A stretch of DNA of 31,642 nt from CAVZLD01 sp964522605. GTDB lineage: Bacteria > Planctomycetota > Planctomycetia > Pirellulales > Pirellulaceae. The first letter of the stretch is position 1. Every line of letters begins with the position of its first letter. Below are positions 8,265 to 17,057 of the stretch, one piece after another. The notes under the pieces were generated by a model. It saw only the letters and a program-made list of their open reading frames with translations, had not been told where the DNA came from and made no database searches. The stretch lies in contig CAZFWV010000044.1 in NCBI GenBank assembly GCA_964522605.1, positions 1 through 31,642 of the forward strand, written 5' to 3'. The position numbers and the translations under genes are program-made.

Positions 8265-9896
8265 ATGCGATACGAATCGAATTATCGTTGGCTTATCCGC
8301 AGAATCTCCCTGTTGCTGCTGGGGATGGTCGCGGTCGGCCGCGCGCAGGACCTCGTAGAAGGTCCACCAGTTCGTACCGCGAACAAATTGAAGATCCAGA
8401 TCAATTCGGGAGTTACGTACCAAACGATCGATGGTTTTGGCGCGTCCGATGCCTGGCGCTGTCAGTTTGTGGGGAAGAACTGGCCGCTGGAGAAACGAGA
8501 GCACATCGCGGACTTGCTGTTCAGCCGAGAAACGGATCATCAGGGCAATCCTCGAGGGATCGGTCTTTCGATCTGGCGTTTCTACTTGAGTGCTGGAACC
8601 GCCGAGCAGGGCGACGCGTCGGACATCAGGAATCCCTGGCGGCGTGGAGAGTGTTTCCAGAATCCGGATGGGACTTACGACTGGGGCAAACTGGCCGGGC
8701 AACAGTGGTTTCTTCAAGCGGCCCGGGATCGAGGTGTGGAGCGACTGCTTGCCTTTCCAAATGCTCCGCCCGTACATCTAAGCAAGAACGGCAAAGGCTA
8801 TGCGACGAAGGGAGATGTCCACCTCAACATCAAACCAGGTTGCCTGGATGACTATGCGAATTACCTCGTGGAGATTATGGAGCACTTCGAAAAGCAAGGT
8901 TTACCTTTTGATTACCTGAGTCCCGTCAACGAGCCTCAATGGAATTGGGACGGACCGGGTCAGGAGGGCACACCGGCCTTGAATGAAGAGATCTACGCAC
9001 TGGTCCGGTATCTCTCTCACGGGCTGGCCGCCCGAGGACTCAAGACGCGTGTCGTCATCGGCGAAGCGGGGAGTATCGGGCACGCTGCGATCAACGTGGC
9101 GTCGGTTGGTATGGCCAGCGATGGACGGGATGATCAGGCGCGGTTTTTCTTCAACGAGCAGTCACCGTTCTATCTCGGGGAGCTGCCGAATGTGGAGAAA
9201 ACCATTTCCGCCCACAGCTACCATTCCGTCTGGCCTGTGGACAAACAAGTCGAGTACCGACAACGAGTCCACGAGGCGCTCGGATCCGCGAATCCCGCTT
9301 TGGGCTACTGGATGAGTGAGTATTGCATTCTGCAGCGAAATGGCGAAATTCGCGGCGGTGGCCGCCGTGATCTCGGGATGAACACCGCGCTCTACGTGGC
9401 TCGGATTCTCCACCACGATCTGACTCTGACGAACGCCCGGTCCTGGCAGTGGTGGACCGCAATTACGCAGGTTGACTACAAAGACGGTCTGGTCTATCTC
9501 GACGACGGGTCGAACGGTGACACCGGTCGGATGGGCGGTCACGTCGAAAGCCTGATGCACAACGGAGTCGTTCGGGAAAGCAAGCTGCTCTGGACGCTGG
9601 GAAACTACTCTCGTTTTGTGCGCCCGGGAATGGTTCGGGTCGCATGCGACGTGCAGCCGGAGCAGTCCCCGGTGGATGGACTCCTCGCATCCGCCTATCA
9701 GAGTTCGGACGGTAGGCTGGTTGTCGTCCTGGTTAATCTTTCTCAGAATGAAGCCGTTTGCGATCTGGGTCCCGCCACGACCGCAGCGGTCTACACGACG
9801 TCTGCCATGACGAGTCTTCAAAAGAGTGAACGACGGTCATCAGAAATCTCGGTGCCCGCTCGTGCCGTCGCCACGGTGTGCCTGGATTGCCCATAA
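8265..9896 (+). CDS. Secreted glycoside hydrolase, family 30-like
   Basis: A 543-residue protein whose product should be exported: residues 1-26 (MRYESNY, then ISLLLLGMVAVGRAQ) look like a signal peptide. The body is a clan-A TIM barrel followed by a small beta-sandwich, as in GH30: IDGFGASDAW at the start of the barrel, GLSIWRFYLSAG, the acid/base motif SPVNEPQWNW with E223, and the nucleophile motif YWMSEYCIL with E352. The tail (AVCDLGPATTAAVYTTSA) is the side beta domain. Bacterial relatives include endo-beta-1,6-galactanase-type enzymes, but the exact specificity cannot be read from motifs. ATG 8265 is preferred over 8229 because GGAG lies 10 bases upstream and the signal peptide then begins at the N-terminus. 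It is followed in the same direction by the esterase and protease genes. Confidence 0.9.
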   Translation: MRYESNYRWLIRRISLLLLGMVAVGRAQDLVEGPPVRTANKLKIQINSGVTYQTIDGFGASDAWRCQFVGKNWPLEKREHIADLLFSRETDHQGNPRGIGLSIWRFYLSAGTAEQGDASDIRNPWRRGECFQNPDGTYDWGKLAGQQWFLQAARDRGVERLLAFPNAPPVHLSKNGKGYATKGDVHLNIKPGCLDDYANYLVEIMEHFEKQGLPFDYLSPVNEPQWNWDGPGQEGTPALNEEIYALVRYLSHGLAARGLKTRVVIGEAGSIGHAAINVASVGMASDGRDDQARFFFNEQSPFYLGELPNVEKTISAHSYHSVWPVDKQVEYRQRVHEALGSANPALGYWMSEYCILQRNGEIRGGGRRDLGMNTALYVARILHHDLTLTNARSWQWWTAITQVDYKDGLVYLDDGSNGDTGRMGGHVESLMHNGVVRESKLLWTLGNYSRFVRPGMVRVACDVQPEQSPVDGLLASAYQSSDGRLVVVLVNLSQNEAVCDLGPATTAAVYTTSAMTSLQKSERRSSEISVPARAVATVCLDCP

Positions 9897-10070
9897 GGTT
9901 CGATCATGTTCCGAAATTGTCGTAGCCACATTCACACGTCTGATTGACGGCAGCGCAGCCCATCATGATCTACGCCGATCCCGGGGAAGGATGCATCGAC
10001 TGCCTTTGCGTCGTTCCTGAGGTCCTTTCCCCGCGCCGCCGTGAATCAGTTTGTTACAAAGGTCCGATCC

Positions 10071-11015
10071 ATGACCATTCGATTCCTCGCGTGCCTGGCC
10101 GTATTGGCCTCGTTGGTGGGCGCCCCCGAGGCGGTTGAAGTGACAGCCGCCGCAGCAATGCCGATTCAGGTCTTCATCCTTGCCGGACAGTCGAACATGG
10201 AAGGTCAGGGAGTCGTTTCGATGGACGACCCGCAAGATTACAACGGCGGTAAGGGGAACCTCGTCTGGTCGATGGAGCATTCGGCAGGCCGAGACAAGAT
10301 GCGACATTTGCGCGGTGCGCAGGGACAGTGGATCGTCCGGGACGATGTTGAGATCAGCTTCAAGGTGCGCGGCTCGGTCCGCAAGGGTCCTTTGACGGTG
10401 GGTTACACGGGCTACGGTGGCAGCAGCCACATCGGTCCCGAACTGCAGTTCGGTCATGTGATGGGTGACTACTTTGAGGAACCGGTCTTGTTGATTAAGA
10501 CGGCCTGGGGCGGGAAGAGTTTGTACAGCGACTTCCGACCGCCCAGTTCGGGAGGCGAAGTCGGTCCGTACTACACGCAGATGATCCAGGAGATTCGTGA
10601 GGCGCTGACGGCGTTAGGGGATCGAGCCTATGTGATCCGCGGCTTTGTTTGGATGCAGGGCTGGAACGACATGTGCACCGAAGCGGCCGTGCCCGAATAC
10701 GCCGACAATCTCGTCAACCTGGCCGCGGATCTCCGGCGTGAGTTCGACGCGCCCCGGCTTCCGATCGTCATCGGCGAATTAGGCAACGACGGTGCCGCAG
10801 AACCAAACAGTCCGATGCAGAAGTTCCGCGACGCACAGCGACAAGGCGCCGAGCGGATTGACAACGCGATCTTCGTCCCGACGCAGGAGTTCGCGCGCCC
10901 GCGCGAGCTATCGCCCAACATCAGTCACGGACATCACTGGTATGGAAACGCAGAAAGTTACTTCCTGATTGGCGATGCGCTGGGAGAAGGAATGAAGCAG
11001 CTCTTGTTAAAGTGA
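10071..11015 (+). CDS. Secreted SGNH/SASA-type carbohydrate acetylesterase
   Basis: A 314-residue protein with a signal peptide at about 1-22 (MTIRFLACLAVLASLVGAPE). The nucleophile block VFILAGQSNMEGQG (S41) is diagnostic of the sialate O-acetylesterase/DUF303 group of SGNH hydrolases. Further blocks are IGPELQFGHVMGDYF, LLIKTAWGGKSLYSDFRPP, WMQGWNDM and the C-terminal SHGHHWYGNAES holding the catalytic histidine (probably H289). It probably removes O-acetyl groups from a sialic acid, xylan or pectin-like glycan outside the cytoplasm. The upstream GTG at 10041 would extend it by 10 residues, but ATG 10071 gives a clean signal peptide. It lies 174 bases after the GH30-like gene and 86 before the protease start, so co-transcription is plausible. 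Confidence 0.9.
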   Translation: MTIRFLACLAVLASLVGAPEAVEVTAAAAMPIQVFILAGQSNMEGQGVVSMDDPQDYNGGKGNLVWSMEHSAGRDKMRHLRGAQGQWIVRDDVEISFKVRGSVRKGPLTVGYTGYGGSSHIGPELQFGHVMGDYFEEPVLLIKTAWGGKSLYSDFRPPSSGGEVGPYYTQMIQEIREALTALGDRAYVIRGFVWMQGWNDMCTEAAVPEYADNLVNLAADLRREFDAPRLPIVIGELGNDGAAEPNSPMQKFRDAQRQGAERIDNAIFVPTQEFARPRELSPNISHGHHWYGNAESYFLIGDALGEGMKQLLLK

Positions 11016-11101
11016 CACCTGCCAAGCGTAAGCACGCATGTATCCCGCTGATCTCCCTTGACGTTTTCGCCATCACCCTCGATCAAAAGGCCCCTTCGAA
11101 C

Positions 11102-12634
11102 ATGAAAAGACTGATTCTCGCCTTGTTCCTGTTTCCGTGGTCGCTGAATGCCTGGAGCGCTGCCTACGATAACGCAGCGATCGAGGCAGACATGGCTTTC
11201 TTCACGGATTCCAGTTGTAGTGAATTGAAGTCAGACGTAGGGTCGCAGGACCTGGATCGTTTTCAGAGTGACCTGCTGAAGACTGTGGCCGCCGCGCTGC
11301 TGAATGGAACGTACGACAAGACATATCGTGCCGCCGACTACGAGGCCTATCCCTCGCCGCGCGCATTGGACGAACAACTGAAGCTGGGCGACGGATTCAG
11401 TCGTTACGAGAATATCACCGGCATCTGTCTGGATGCCGGAGAACATATCGTGTTCGTCGGCCCGTCCGGTGGAAAGCAACTTTCGCTGCTGATTCCAGAA
11501 TGGATGCGTATGCCGCCCGAAGGGATCAATCCCACGAAGGATCCGAACGGATGGGGGTTGAAGAAGCAGCGGATCGCGATCGAGGAAGGCATGAACGTGA
11601 TTCAGGTCGAAAAGGGCGGCCATGTCTATGTCAGCTATTTCGACGATCAGGCCGAAACGTCACCCGCGGTGACTGTTCACTTTCCCACCGGCAAGGTGAA
11701 TGGCTATTTCGATATTGCAAAACATACGAACGACGATTGGGATCGGCTCCTGGACGAGGCCGTGAGTCCGATCATGGACGCGCGAGGCAAGCATATCCAG
11801 GTTGCCTATCCTGTGGAGTGGTTCAATTTCTACACACGCGGCAAGGGTGTGGAATTGATCAACAACTACGATGCCCTGCTCCACAGTCATTACACGTTGA
11901 TGGGGTTGGTGAAGTACCAGAAGTTGCCGAAGAACCGCATTCTCGCGCGGGTGAACTTCAATTACTACATGTTCCGCGATCGCGATGGCGTAGCCTATCT
12001 GGGTAACAAGGGTACGATGCGCATGGTTGCGGATCCGCAGGTTGTGATTGTGGGCGATCCCTGCTGGGGCTTCTCTCATGAAGTTGGACACGTCCTGCAA
12101 TTGCGGCCCCAATTGACCTGGGGAGGCATGACGGAGGTGAGCTGCAATATCTTCTCGATGTACACCGTTACCGGAATGGGCAATAAGAGTCGCCTCAGTG
12201 AGCAGAAGAATTACGCCTCGGCACGGAAGAATATCATCGAGGCGGATCCAAAAATATCTTACCTAGAACATCCTGACGTGTTCGACCGGCTGGTTCCATT
12301 TTGGCAACTGCACCTGTATTTCTCGCGAAACGGTAGACCTGATTTTTATGCGGACGTGATGGAGGAAATGCGGCGGCGACCCGACGCGGGCTCCGGAGAC
12401 GATTCGATTCGAAATCAGTTCGAGTTCGTCAAGATCTGCTGCGATGTAGCGAAGCTCGATCTGACTGACTTCTTTGACAAGTGGGGATTTTTTTGGGTCG
12501 GCGAAATCACGGTGAATGATTACGGCAGGTATCACTACAAAATCACTCAGCAGATGGTCGACGATACCAAGTCGTACATTGCGGACAGGAAGTACGAAAA
12601 ACCAGACGAGGATATCACCTTGATCGAGGACTGA
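11102..12634 (+). CDS. Secreted M60 (enhancin/mucinase-type) zinc metallopeptidase
   Basis: A 510-residue protein with signal peptide at about 1-20 (MKRLILALFLFPWSLNAWSA). The N-terminal half is a beta-rich M60-type region (ICLDAGEHIVFVGPSGGKQLSLLIPEW is split by a loop; VTVHFPTGKVNGYFD). The catalytic zinc motif is GFSHEVGHVLQ with H326, E327 and H330, followed 14 residues later by the third ligand candidate E345 in MTEVSCNIFS. This agrees with the M60 pattern HExxH(8-28)E. M60 enzymes cleave glycoproteins such as mucins next to O-glycans. A C-terminal helical and beta part follows (FFDKWGFFWVGEI). A GTG at 11012 overlaps the esterase end, but ATG 11102 gives the signal peptide. Last gene of the + cluster 8265-12634. 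Confidence 0.92.
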   Translation: MKRLILALFLFPWSLNAWSAAYDNAAIEADMAFFTDSSCSELKSDVGSQDLDRFQSDLLKTVAAALLNGTYDKTYRAADYEAYPSPRALDEQLKLGDGFSRYENITGICLDAGEHIVFVGPSGGKQLSLLIPEWMRMPPEGINPTKDPNGWGLKKQRIAIEEGMNVIQVEKGGHVYVSYFDDQAETSPAVTVHFPTGKVNGYFDIAKHTNDDWDRLLDEAVSPIMDARGKHIQVAYPVEWFNFYTRGKGVELINNYDALLHSHYTLMGLVKYQKLPKNRILARVNFNYYMFRDRDGVAYLGNKGTMRMVADPQVVIVGDPCWGFSHEVGHVLQLRPQLTWGGMTEVSCNIFSMYTVTGMGNKSRLSEQKNYASARKNIIEADPKISYLEHPDVFDRLVPFWQLHLYFSRNGRPDFYADVMEEMRRRPDAGSGDDSIRNQFEFVKICCDVAKLDLTDFFDKWGFFWVGEITVNDYGRYHYKITQQMVDDTKSYIADRKYEKPDEDITLIED

Positions 12635-12637
12635 CGA

Positions 12638-12659
12638 CTCCCGGCATTGGAACGGGGAG
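12638..12659 (+). terminator. Weak hairpin after the protease gene
   Basis: CTCCCG (12638-12643) can pair with CGGGGAG (12653-12659) with one bulge, a few bases after the stop. There is no T-tract. Low confidence. Confidence 0.3.
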
Positions 12660-12918
12660 AGCGATCGGAGGAGGAACGCGATTGAGGATCGCCGAGTGAT
12701 GACATCCGATTGGCGAAGGAAAGACGCTGATGAGCGCGTCGGAGTACGGAAAGAACGATTGGGTCGATCCGCTGTCGTCCGCGTTCGCTGCACTGCTAAC
12801 GGTGAGTTTCTTGTCGGGGCAAGCGAATTCCATTATGCGGCAGAGTTCAGGGATGTTTCTACCTGGTTTGCCTGTTGGCAATTTGATACACGGCGCAGCC
12901 TTCGGCGGCCACTGTACT

Positions 12919-12986
12919 GGGTGCCACTGGCTTTGCCAGTGTCCTCTTGAGCCGAGAACAGCACTGGCATAGCCAGTGGCACACCC
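12919..12986. repeat. Dispersed inverted repeat, GTGCCACTGGC type
   Basis: The left arm (12919-12941, GGGTGCCACTGGCTTTGCC...) and right arm (12962-12986) are near-perfect inverted copies around a 20-base loop. A related copy lies at 26174-26240. The spurious reading frames through it give the peptide CHWLCQC. It sits in the 416-base gap between convergent genes. The rest of that gap (12660-12918 and 12987-13050) shows only one GC hairpin, GCGGCCGAAGGCCGC at 13020-13034, and no credible gene. Confidence 0.8.
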
Positions 12987-13050
12987 ATTGCGCCGAGCGC
13001 GGTAGCACTCCGTTTGGCTGCGGCCGAAGGCCGCGCTGCAACTGCGCAAA

Positions 13051-15153
13051 TCAATTCGTCTCGGCGGCACTCTGTTTCCAGAGTCGCACGATCTGCTGCC
13101 GCTGCGGGTCGGTTGAAGTCGAATATGTGTCGAGCAGGTGGATCAGCCCATCGGCGAGTTTGCTTGCCGTGTCGACGTAGGATTCGTTGGCGGCGGCCTG
13201 TGATTCTGGGTTTGCGAGCGGTTGGAGCTTCTGATCGCGCAGCAGCGTCAGCCGATCGTGGGCGGTGCCAACGAAATCAATGGCCAAACGGGCATGTGCG
13301 GCTTCGTAGGTCTCGCCCAGTTCGCTGTCGCTGAGCAGTTGATAGAAGCGCCTCAATCGCTCGGCCGTCTGCAGTAAGGACGGCGTGAGCGAGATCCTGT
13401 CGTTCGAAGGCACGGCTTGCGGCAGGCGGTCGAGCGGCGGAGCTTGAAAGCCGCGCGGCGAAGCGTCCCCGAGTACCAACTCGATTGTGGCGGTTTCCGG
13501 TATCTGATCATAGGGCAGCTTGACCGACGTGCCATCAAACGAATCCCAGCTTTTTCCGTTCACCGTGACTTGGGAAATTGGGCCGCTTCCGACTGTGGCG
13601 AGGTACAAATGCTTTGAGCCGAATCGGACGGGGAATCGTTGTTCGAGTCGCGTGATCGTGGGGGGAACGTGGGGCACTAACGTGACCCGATCGGCGTGAT
13701 AGAGATACTCGAACAGTCCGCGCACGAAAGCAGCGGGTGGTCCAAAGGCGTCGTACGTCAGGTTGATCGGCAAGCCTGGCTGATAGACATCCGCTCCGAA
13801 CTGGACCAAGGGATTGTCCATGCGAAAGCGGCGGGCAAAGTTCAGCAGTTGACGCATTGATCGTTGTGCATCGTCGAACTTGCCGAGTCGGTAATATGCC
13901 AGGATCATGCGCGCCTCACACGTGGACCAGTGACCCCCGTTGACCCAGGTGCCATACGCCCAGAGCCCCTGCGGAGCTTCGTACATATCATCGTACGATG
14001 GAAAGTTCGGCAGAATAAAATGATGGGGCCGCAAATCGGGGATGGACGCGATCTTGGAGTAAATCCGCGCTGCCTGGGCATCATCGGCGACTCGAAATGC
14101 GATCGCATCATGATTGGGAGAGGCCTCAAAGTATCCATGTTTCGCGGCCCCGAACACACCGTGTCGGGTTCCGTCTGGGTCCAGCGATCTGATGAAGTAA
14201 CCCTCCTCCGTGACCAGTTGAGAGAGACCTTGGCGTGCGGCATCTCGCCGCTGCAATTGCTGTTGGGCTTGTGCGTCACGGCCCGCAAGTTTTTCCAGTT
14301 CGATTAATCGGTCCAGGGCAGCGATGTAAGTGATCGACAAGCCGGTCAGATACGCTTTGTCGTAGCTACCATCCGGCTTCTTCCAGCCTGCGAAGCTCGG
14401 AGCCAGCAGGTTCCCAGCGGGACCGGCTAGGAACAGGTTGTTCTTCGGGTCGCGACGGGTCTCGATGAATTGAGCACAGCGTTCCAGCTTTGGCAGATAC
14501 TTGGCGATTGCCTTCTGATCGCGACTGATCAGCAGCATTTCAGACTGCATCAGCAGACCTGCAGCCGTGAATTCCATTCCCCAATCATGGATCTGTACGC
14601 GGCCGTCCCCCTGTCGATAGACAATCCATCCCGGGCGCGCGGCGTCGCACAGACAACCGTCGGGAGCAACCCAATCGAACGGTGGCTCGGCCCCAACACG
14701 CTGGCCGTCTCCCATCTGATCGAACCACAGGTCGTGTGAGTTGCCCAGGAATGTGACGAAAGGTTCCTGCAGAAACGGCAGCACACTGTAGGTTGGTCCA
14801 TAGCTGTTCTGGATCCACCATGCGTCCCAGGTTGGACCTTCGACCAGTCCATTCCAGGTCGGCATGTAGAGCATCGCGAGATTCTGCAGTTCCGGATCGG
14901 GTGCGAACATCCGGCGCGCCGTGTCGAGCAACTGCAGGTACTCAAGATCGCCCTCTCCACGGAAGAATTTTCCCTCGAACTGTGGCTCCTGATTCGTCTG
15001 AGCTACCACAGCGTCCGTCAACGCTGCGCCAATCTCGGCGACTTCAAATGAAATGACGAGGTTTTCCTTCGTGATCTCGTGGGCCGGAGCGCGATCCGTG
15101 AGGACAAGGAAGAAGACACTCAGAGAAAAAAGTAGATGCACAAATCCGTTCAT
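13051..15153 (-). CDS. Secreted six-hairpin glycosidase-like protein
   Basis: A 700-residue protein. The signal peptide is about 1-23 (MNGFVHLLFSLSVFFLVLTDRAPA). The central part has the alternating helix signature of an (alpha/alpha)6 barrel: TWDAWWIQNSYGPTYSVLPFL, GRVQIHDWGMEFTAAGLL, AYLTGLSITYIAALDRL, FEASPNHDAIAFRV, GLWAYGTWVNGGHWSTCEARM and AYYRLGKFDDA. This is typical of six-hairpin glycosidases (clans related to GH63, GH78, GH94 and GH127). Family and substrate are not resolvable here. A beta segment (RFPVRFGSKHLYLATVG) and an about 120-residue helical tail follow. The start at 15153 has GGTGG upstream; a longer frame would run back across the next gene. It lies 176 bases behind the PEP-CTERM gene in the same direction. 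Confidence 0.85.
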   Translation of the reverse strand: MNGFVHLLFSLSVFFLVLTDRAPAHEITKENLVISFEVAEIGAALTDAVVAQTNQEPQFEGKFFRGEGDLEYLQLLDTARRMFAPDPELQNLAMLYMPTWNGLVEGPTWDAWWIQNSYGPTYSVLPFLQEPFVTFLGNSHDLWFDQMGDGQRVGAEPPFDWVAPDGCLCDAARPGWIVYRQGDGRVQIHDWGMEFTAAGLLMQSEMLLISRDQKAIAKYLPKLERCAQFIETRRDPKNNLFLAGPAGNLLAPSFAGWKKPDGSYDKAYLTGLSITYIAALDRLIELEKLAGRDAQAQQQLQRRDAARQGLSQLVTEEGYFIRSLDPDGTRHGVFGAAKHGYFEASPNHDAIAFRVADDAQAARIYSKIASIPDLRPHHFILPNFPSYDDMYEAPQGLWAYGTWVNGGHWSTCEARMILAYYRLGKFDDAQRSMRQLLNFARRFRMDNPLVQFGADVYQPGLPINLTYDAFGPPAAFVRGLFEYLYHADRVTLVPHVPPTITRLEQRFPVRFGSKHLYLATVGSGPISQVTVNGKSWDSFDGTSVKLPYDQIPETATIELVLGDASPRGFQAPPLDRLPQAVPSNDRISLTPSLLQTAERLRRFYQLLSDSELGETYEAAHARLAIDFVGTAHDRLTLLRDQKLQPLANPESQAAANESYVDTASKLADGLIHLLDTYSTSTDPQRQQIVRLWKQSAAETN

Positions 15154-15329
15154 CAGAAAATCCACCGATTGCGAACAAGGCGATACATAAGCCAAAAGTC
15201 TATCGGACGGATTGCCAATCCGTTCCACAAACAACCGACTCGCCCTGGCTCCACCAAGAAATCTCGTGCCGCACAGGATTGAGGCAGCGTCAATCCTGAT
15301 CACAACAGTCAAATAAGAGTGATGCTGCG

Positions 15330-16550
15330 TCAATCGCGGACACGCCGCCCAAAGCGCAGCAGGCCGGCCAGGCCGAGCAGGCTCAGAACGATCGCGCCCG
15401 GTTCGGGTACCGCAGCCACATCCGTACGCGGTCCGAGTTCGTAACCGCCGTCGGAGAGGGCGGCGACGAGGTCGCCGGTCCCGAAGACGCCATCGCCGTT
15501 CCAATCGCCTTCCGACCAGACGGCCGTAGCGCCCGGCTGCTCGTACTTGCCGATGCCCAGAACCTGCACGAAGTCGCTTGTGTTGAACTGGCCATCGTAG
15601 TTCGCATCACCGATCCACGTGTAGCCAATGTCCTTCGCCTTCGCCCACTCGTTGACGTCGGCGACGTCGACCAACCCGTCGCCCGTCAAGTCGTACTGCG
15701 GAAGATTGTCTCCGGACGCGGACTGCGTGGTCAGGATGTCGATGTCTTCCAGATCGATCTCTCCGTTGTTGTTGAAGTCGCCACGGAAACCGGGGCCATC
15801 CGGCACGAGAAGTCCGGCGATTTCCTCCTCGCTGAGAACCGAATCATAAACCCGGATCTCGTCCATTCGTCCGCCGACCCATTGACCTTCCCCAATGCCA
15901 TAGGTTCTTCCAACGGCGTAAACGTCATCTTGACCGTTGTTTCCTGTGCCGTTGTTCAGATCGCTCGTATCGGGAAACAATTGAGCGAATTCACCGTTGA
16001 CGTAAATGGACACACCTTCGTCCGAAGAAATCGTGGCGGCAAGATGGACCCAGGTGTCCGGATCGACCCAGCTATCCACTGTATCCATATCGATGATGCC
16101 GTTCTTCGTGAATCGCACACGCCCATCATCCCATACACCCATGCCCCATCCGTCTGCGTCCCAGGCAATGTCATCACCAAGGAATCGACTGAGGCGGTAG
16201 TTCGGTTCGGCCGAGCCGGCTTTATAGTCGAGTGTGTCGGAGTCGAGATAAATCCATGCAGCAACGGTGAAGTCGTTTGCCATTTCTCGCAGAGGTGCCG
16301 ATTCTTCGACATCCAGTTGCCACGAACCATTTTCCTCCAAGGCAATCGCGTTCCCAAACCCTTCTGGCCCGGGAACAGAATACAGATGCCCGAAATCAGT
16401 TGCTTCTGCCGTTAATCCACTGGCTAGATCGACGAGAGGTGATTCAGTCTCTTCCATCGGAAAGTACAGAATCAAATTCGCAGTCGCGGGGGAAACCAAT
16501 GCGACCGCAAAGACGGCTAGTCCAACAAATATTCTCCAGGTTGCATTCAT
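15330..16550 (-). CDS. LamG / dockerin-like / PEP-CTERM surface protein
   Basis: A 406-residue exported protein: signal peptide about 1-25 (WRIFVGLAVFAVALVSPATA), one LamG/concanavalin-like domain at about 26-240 (LILYFPMEETESP, DFTVAAWIYLDSD, WVHLAATISSDEGVSIYVNG, GGRMDEIRVYDSVLSEEEIAGL), a four-loop dockerin-like cassette at about 254-378 (DFNNNGEIDLEDID, DLTGDGLVDVADV, DANYDGQFNTSDF, DWNGDGVFGTGDL), then VPEPGAIVLSLLGLAGL and an arginine-rich end. LamG domains bind glycans or proteins; the tail indicates exosortase sorting. The start has GGAGGAG 7 bases upstream. The last about 150 residues closely match the protein at 4423-6549 although the N-terminal parts differ. Probable surface glycan-binding protein. 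Confidence 0.92.
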   Translation of the reverse strand: MNATWRIFVGLAVFAVALVSPATANLILYFPMEETESPLVDLASGLTAEATDFGHLYSVPGPEGFGNAIALEENGSWQLDVEESAPLREMANDFTVAAWIYLDSDTLDYKAGSAEPNYRLSRFLGDDIAWDADGWGMGVWDDGRVRFTKNGIIDMDTVDSWVDPDTWVHLAATISSDEGVSIYVNGEFAQLFPDTSDLNNGTGNNGQDDVYAVGRTYGIGEGQWVGGRMDEIRVYDSVLSEEEIAGLLVPDGPGFRGDFNNNGEIDLEDIDILTTQSASGDNLPQYDLTGDGLVDVADVNEWAKAKDIGYTWIGDANYDGQFNTSDFVQVLGIGKYEQPGATAVWSEGDWNGDGVFGTGDLVAALSDGGYELGPRTDVAAVPEPGAIVLSLLGLAGLLRFGRRVRD

Positions 16551-16557
16551 CTTTTTT

Positions 16558-16564
16558 CTCCTCC
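16558..16564 (-). promoter_or_regulatory. Ribosome binding site deciding the start at 16550
   Basis: The reverse strand reads GGAGGAG with 7 bases to ATG at 16550. It rules out the longer frame to 16706. Confidence 0.75.
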
Positions 16565-16719
16565 AAAATCTTTCGTGTTCGATTCGGAACAGACTCGATC
16601 GACCTCGACAAGGGCGAAGCCCGACAACGGCGCAAAGAAGAAGATAACACGGAGCTTTTCGGATCGCTACGATATCGTCCCAACCTAGCGGCCAGTATTC
16701 TACCACGAGCCAGACGTGA

Positions 16720-16956
16720 AGCGAATTCCGGGTTCGACGCGAGCCGTGTCCTTCCGAGGAGAATTCGATTGAGCCCGCCTCTGAGTCGTCAGATGGTCTC
16801 GCTTATGAAACGAGGTACGGCCTGCGTATTTACGATTACGAGCTTATAGCGGAAGAGATCCAGGCAATTGTTCCAGAGCCAGCAACCTACGCCCTGCTCC
16901 TGCCGAGTGGAGCGTTTGTGGTAAGATGCCGTCAACGGCGCCTTTCGATCCATTAG
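16720..16956 (+). pseudogene. Relic of a PEP-CTERM protein (C-terminal end only)
   Basis: An open stretch of 78 codons ends in IQAIVPEPATYALLLPSG then AFVVRCRQRRLSIH and TAG. This has the VPEPAT start, hydrophobic helix and arginine cluster of a PEP-CTERM tail. Before it come YGLRIYDYELIAEEI and then unalignable sequence back to a stop at 16717. No in-frame ATG and no signal peptide are present, so the N-terminal part has been lost. It occupies the gap in front of the giant CotH gene and points the same way. A short functional gene is unlikely. Confidence 0.6.
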
Positions 16957-17045
16957 TGCTGTATTGTGGTACTCGAGATTCGAAAACGTGAGCCGGAGAG
17001 AGATTGCTTCTTTCGGCATTTTTGTATCACCAACCGGGAGTGGTC

Positions 17046-17052
17046 GAGGAGG
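17046..17052 (+). promoter_or_regulatory. Ribosome binding site suggesting GTG 17058 as start
   Basis: GAGGAGG at 17046-17052 precedes GTG at 17058 by 5 bases. That start gives an N-terminus beginning with lysine/arginine and then ELLESRHLLAA, the usual planctomycete arrangement. An upstream TTG at 17004 in the same frame has weaker support. Confidence 0.5.
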
Positions 17053-17057
17053 AAGTG

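Noticed and set aside
12730..12972. 80-codon frame with a GGAAAG upstream
   Set aside because: Its C-terminal part is read through the dispersed repeat at 12919-12986 (CHWLCQC peptide), and the rest matches nothing known.
16789..17019. 76-codon minus-strand frame before the CotH gene
   Set aside because: It overlaps the PEP-CTERM relic in antisense and lacks any family signature.
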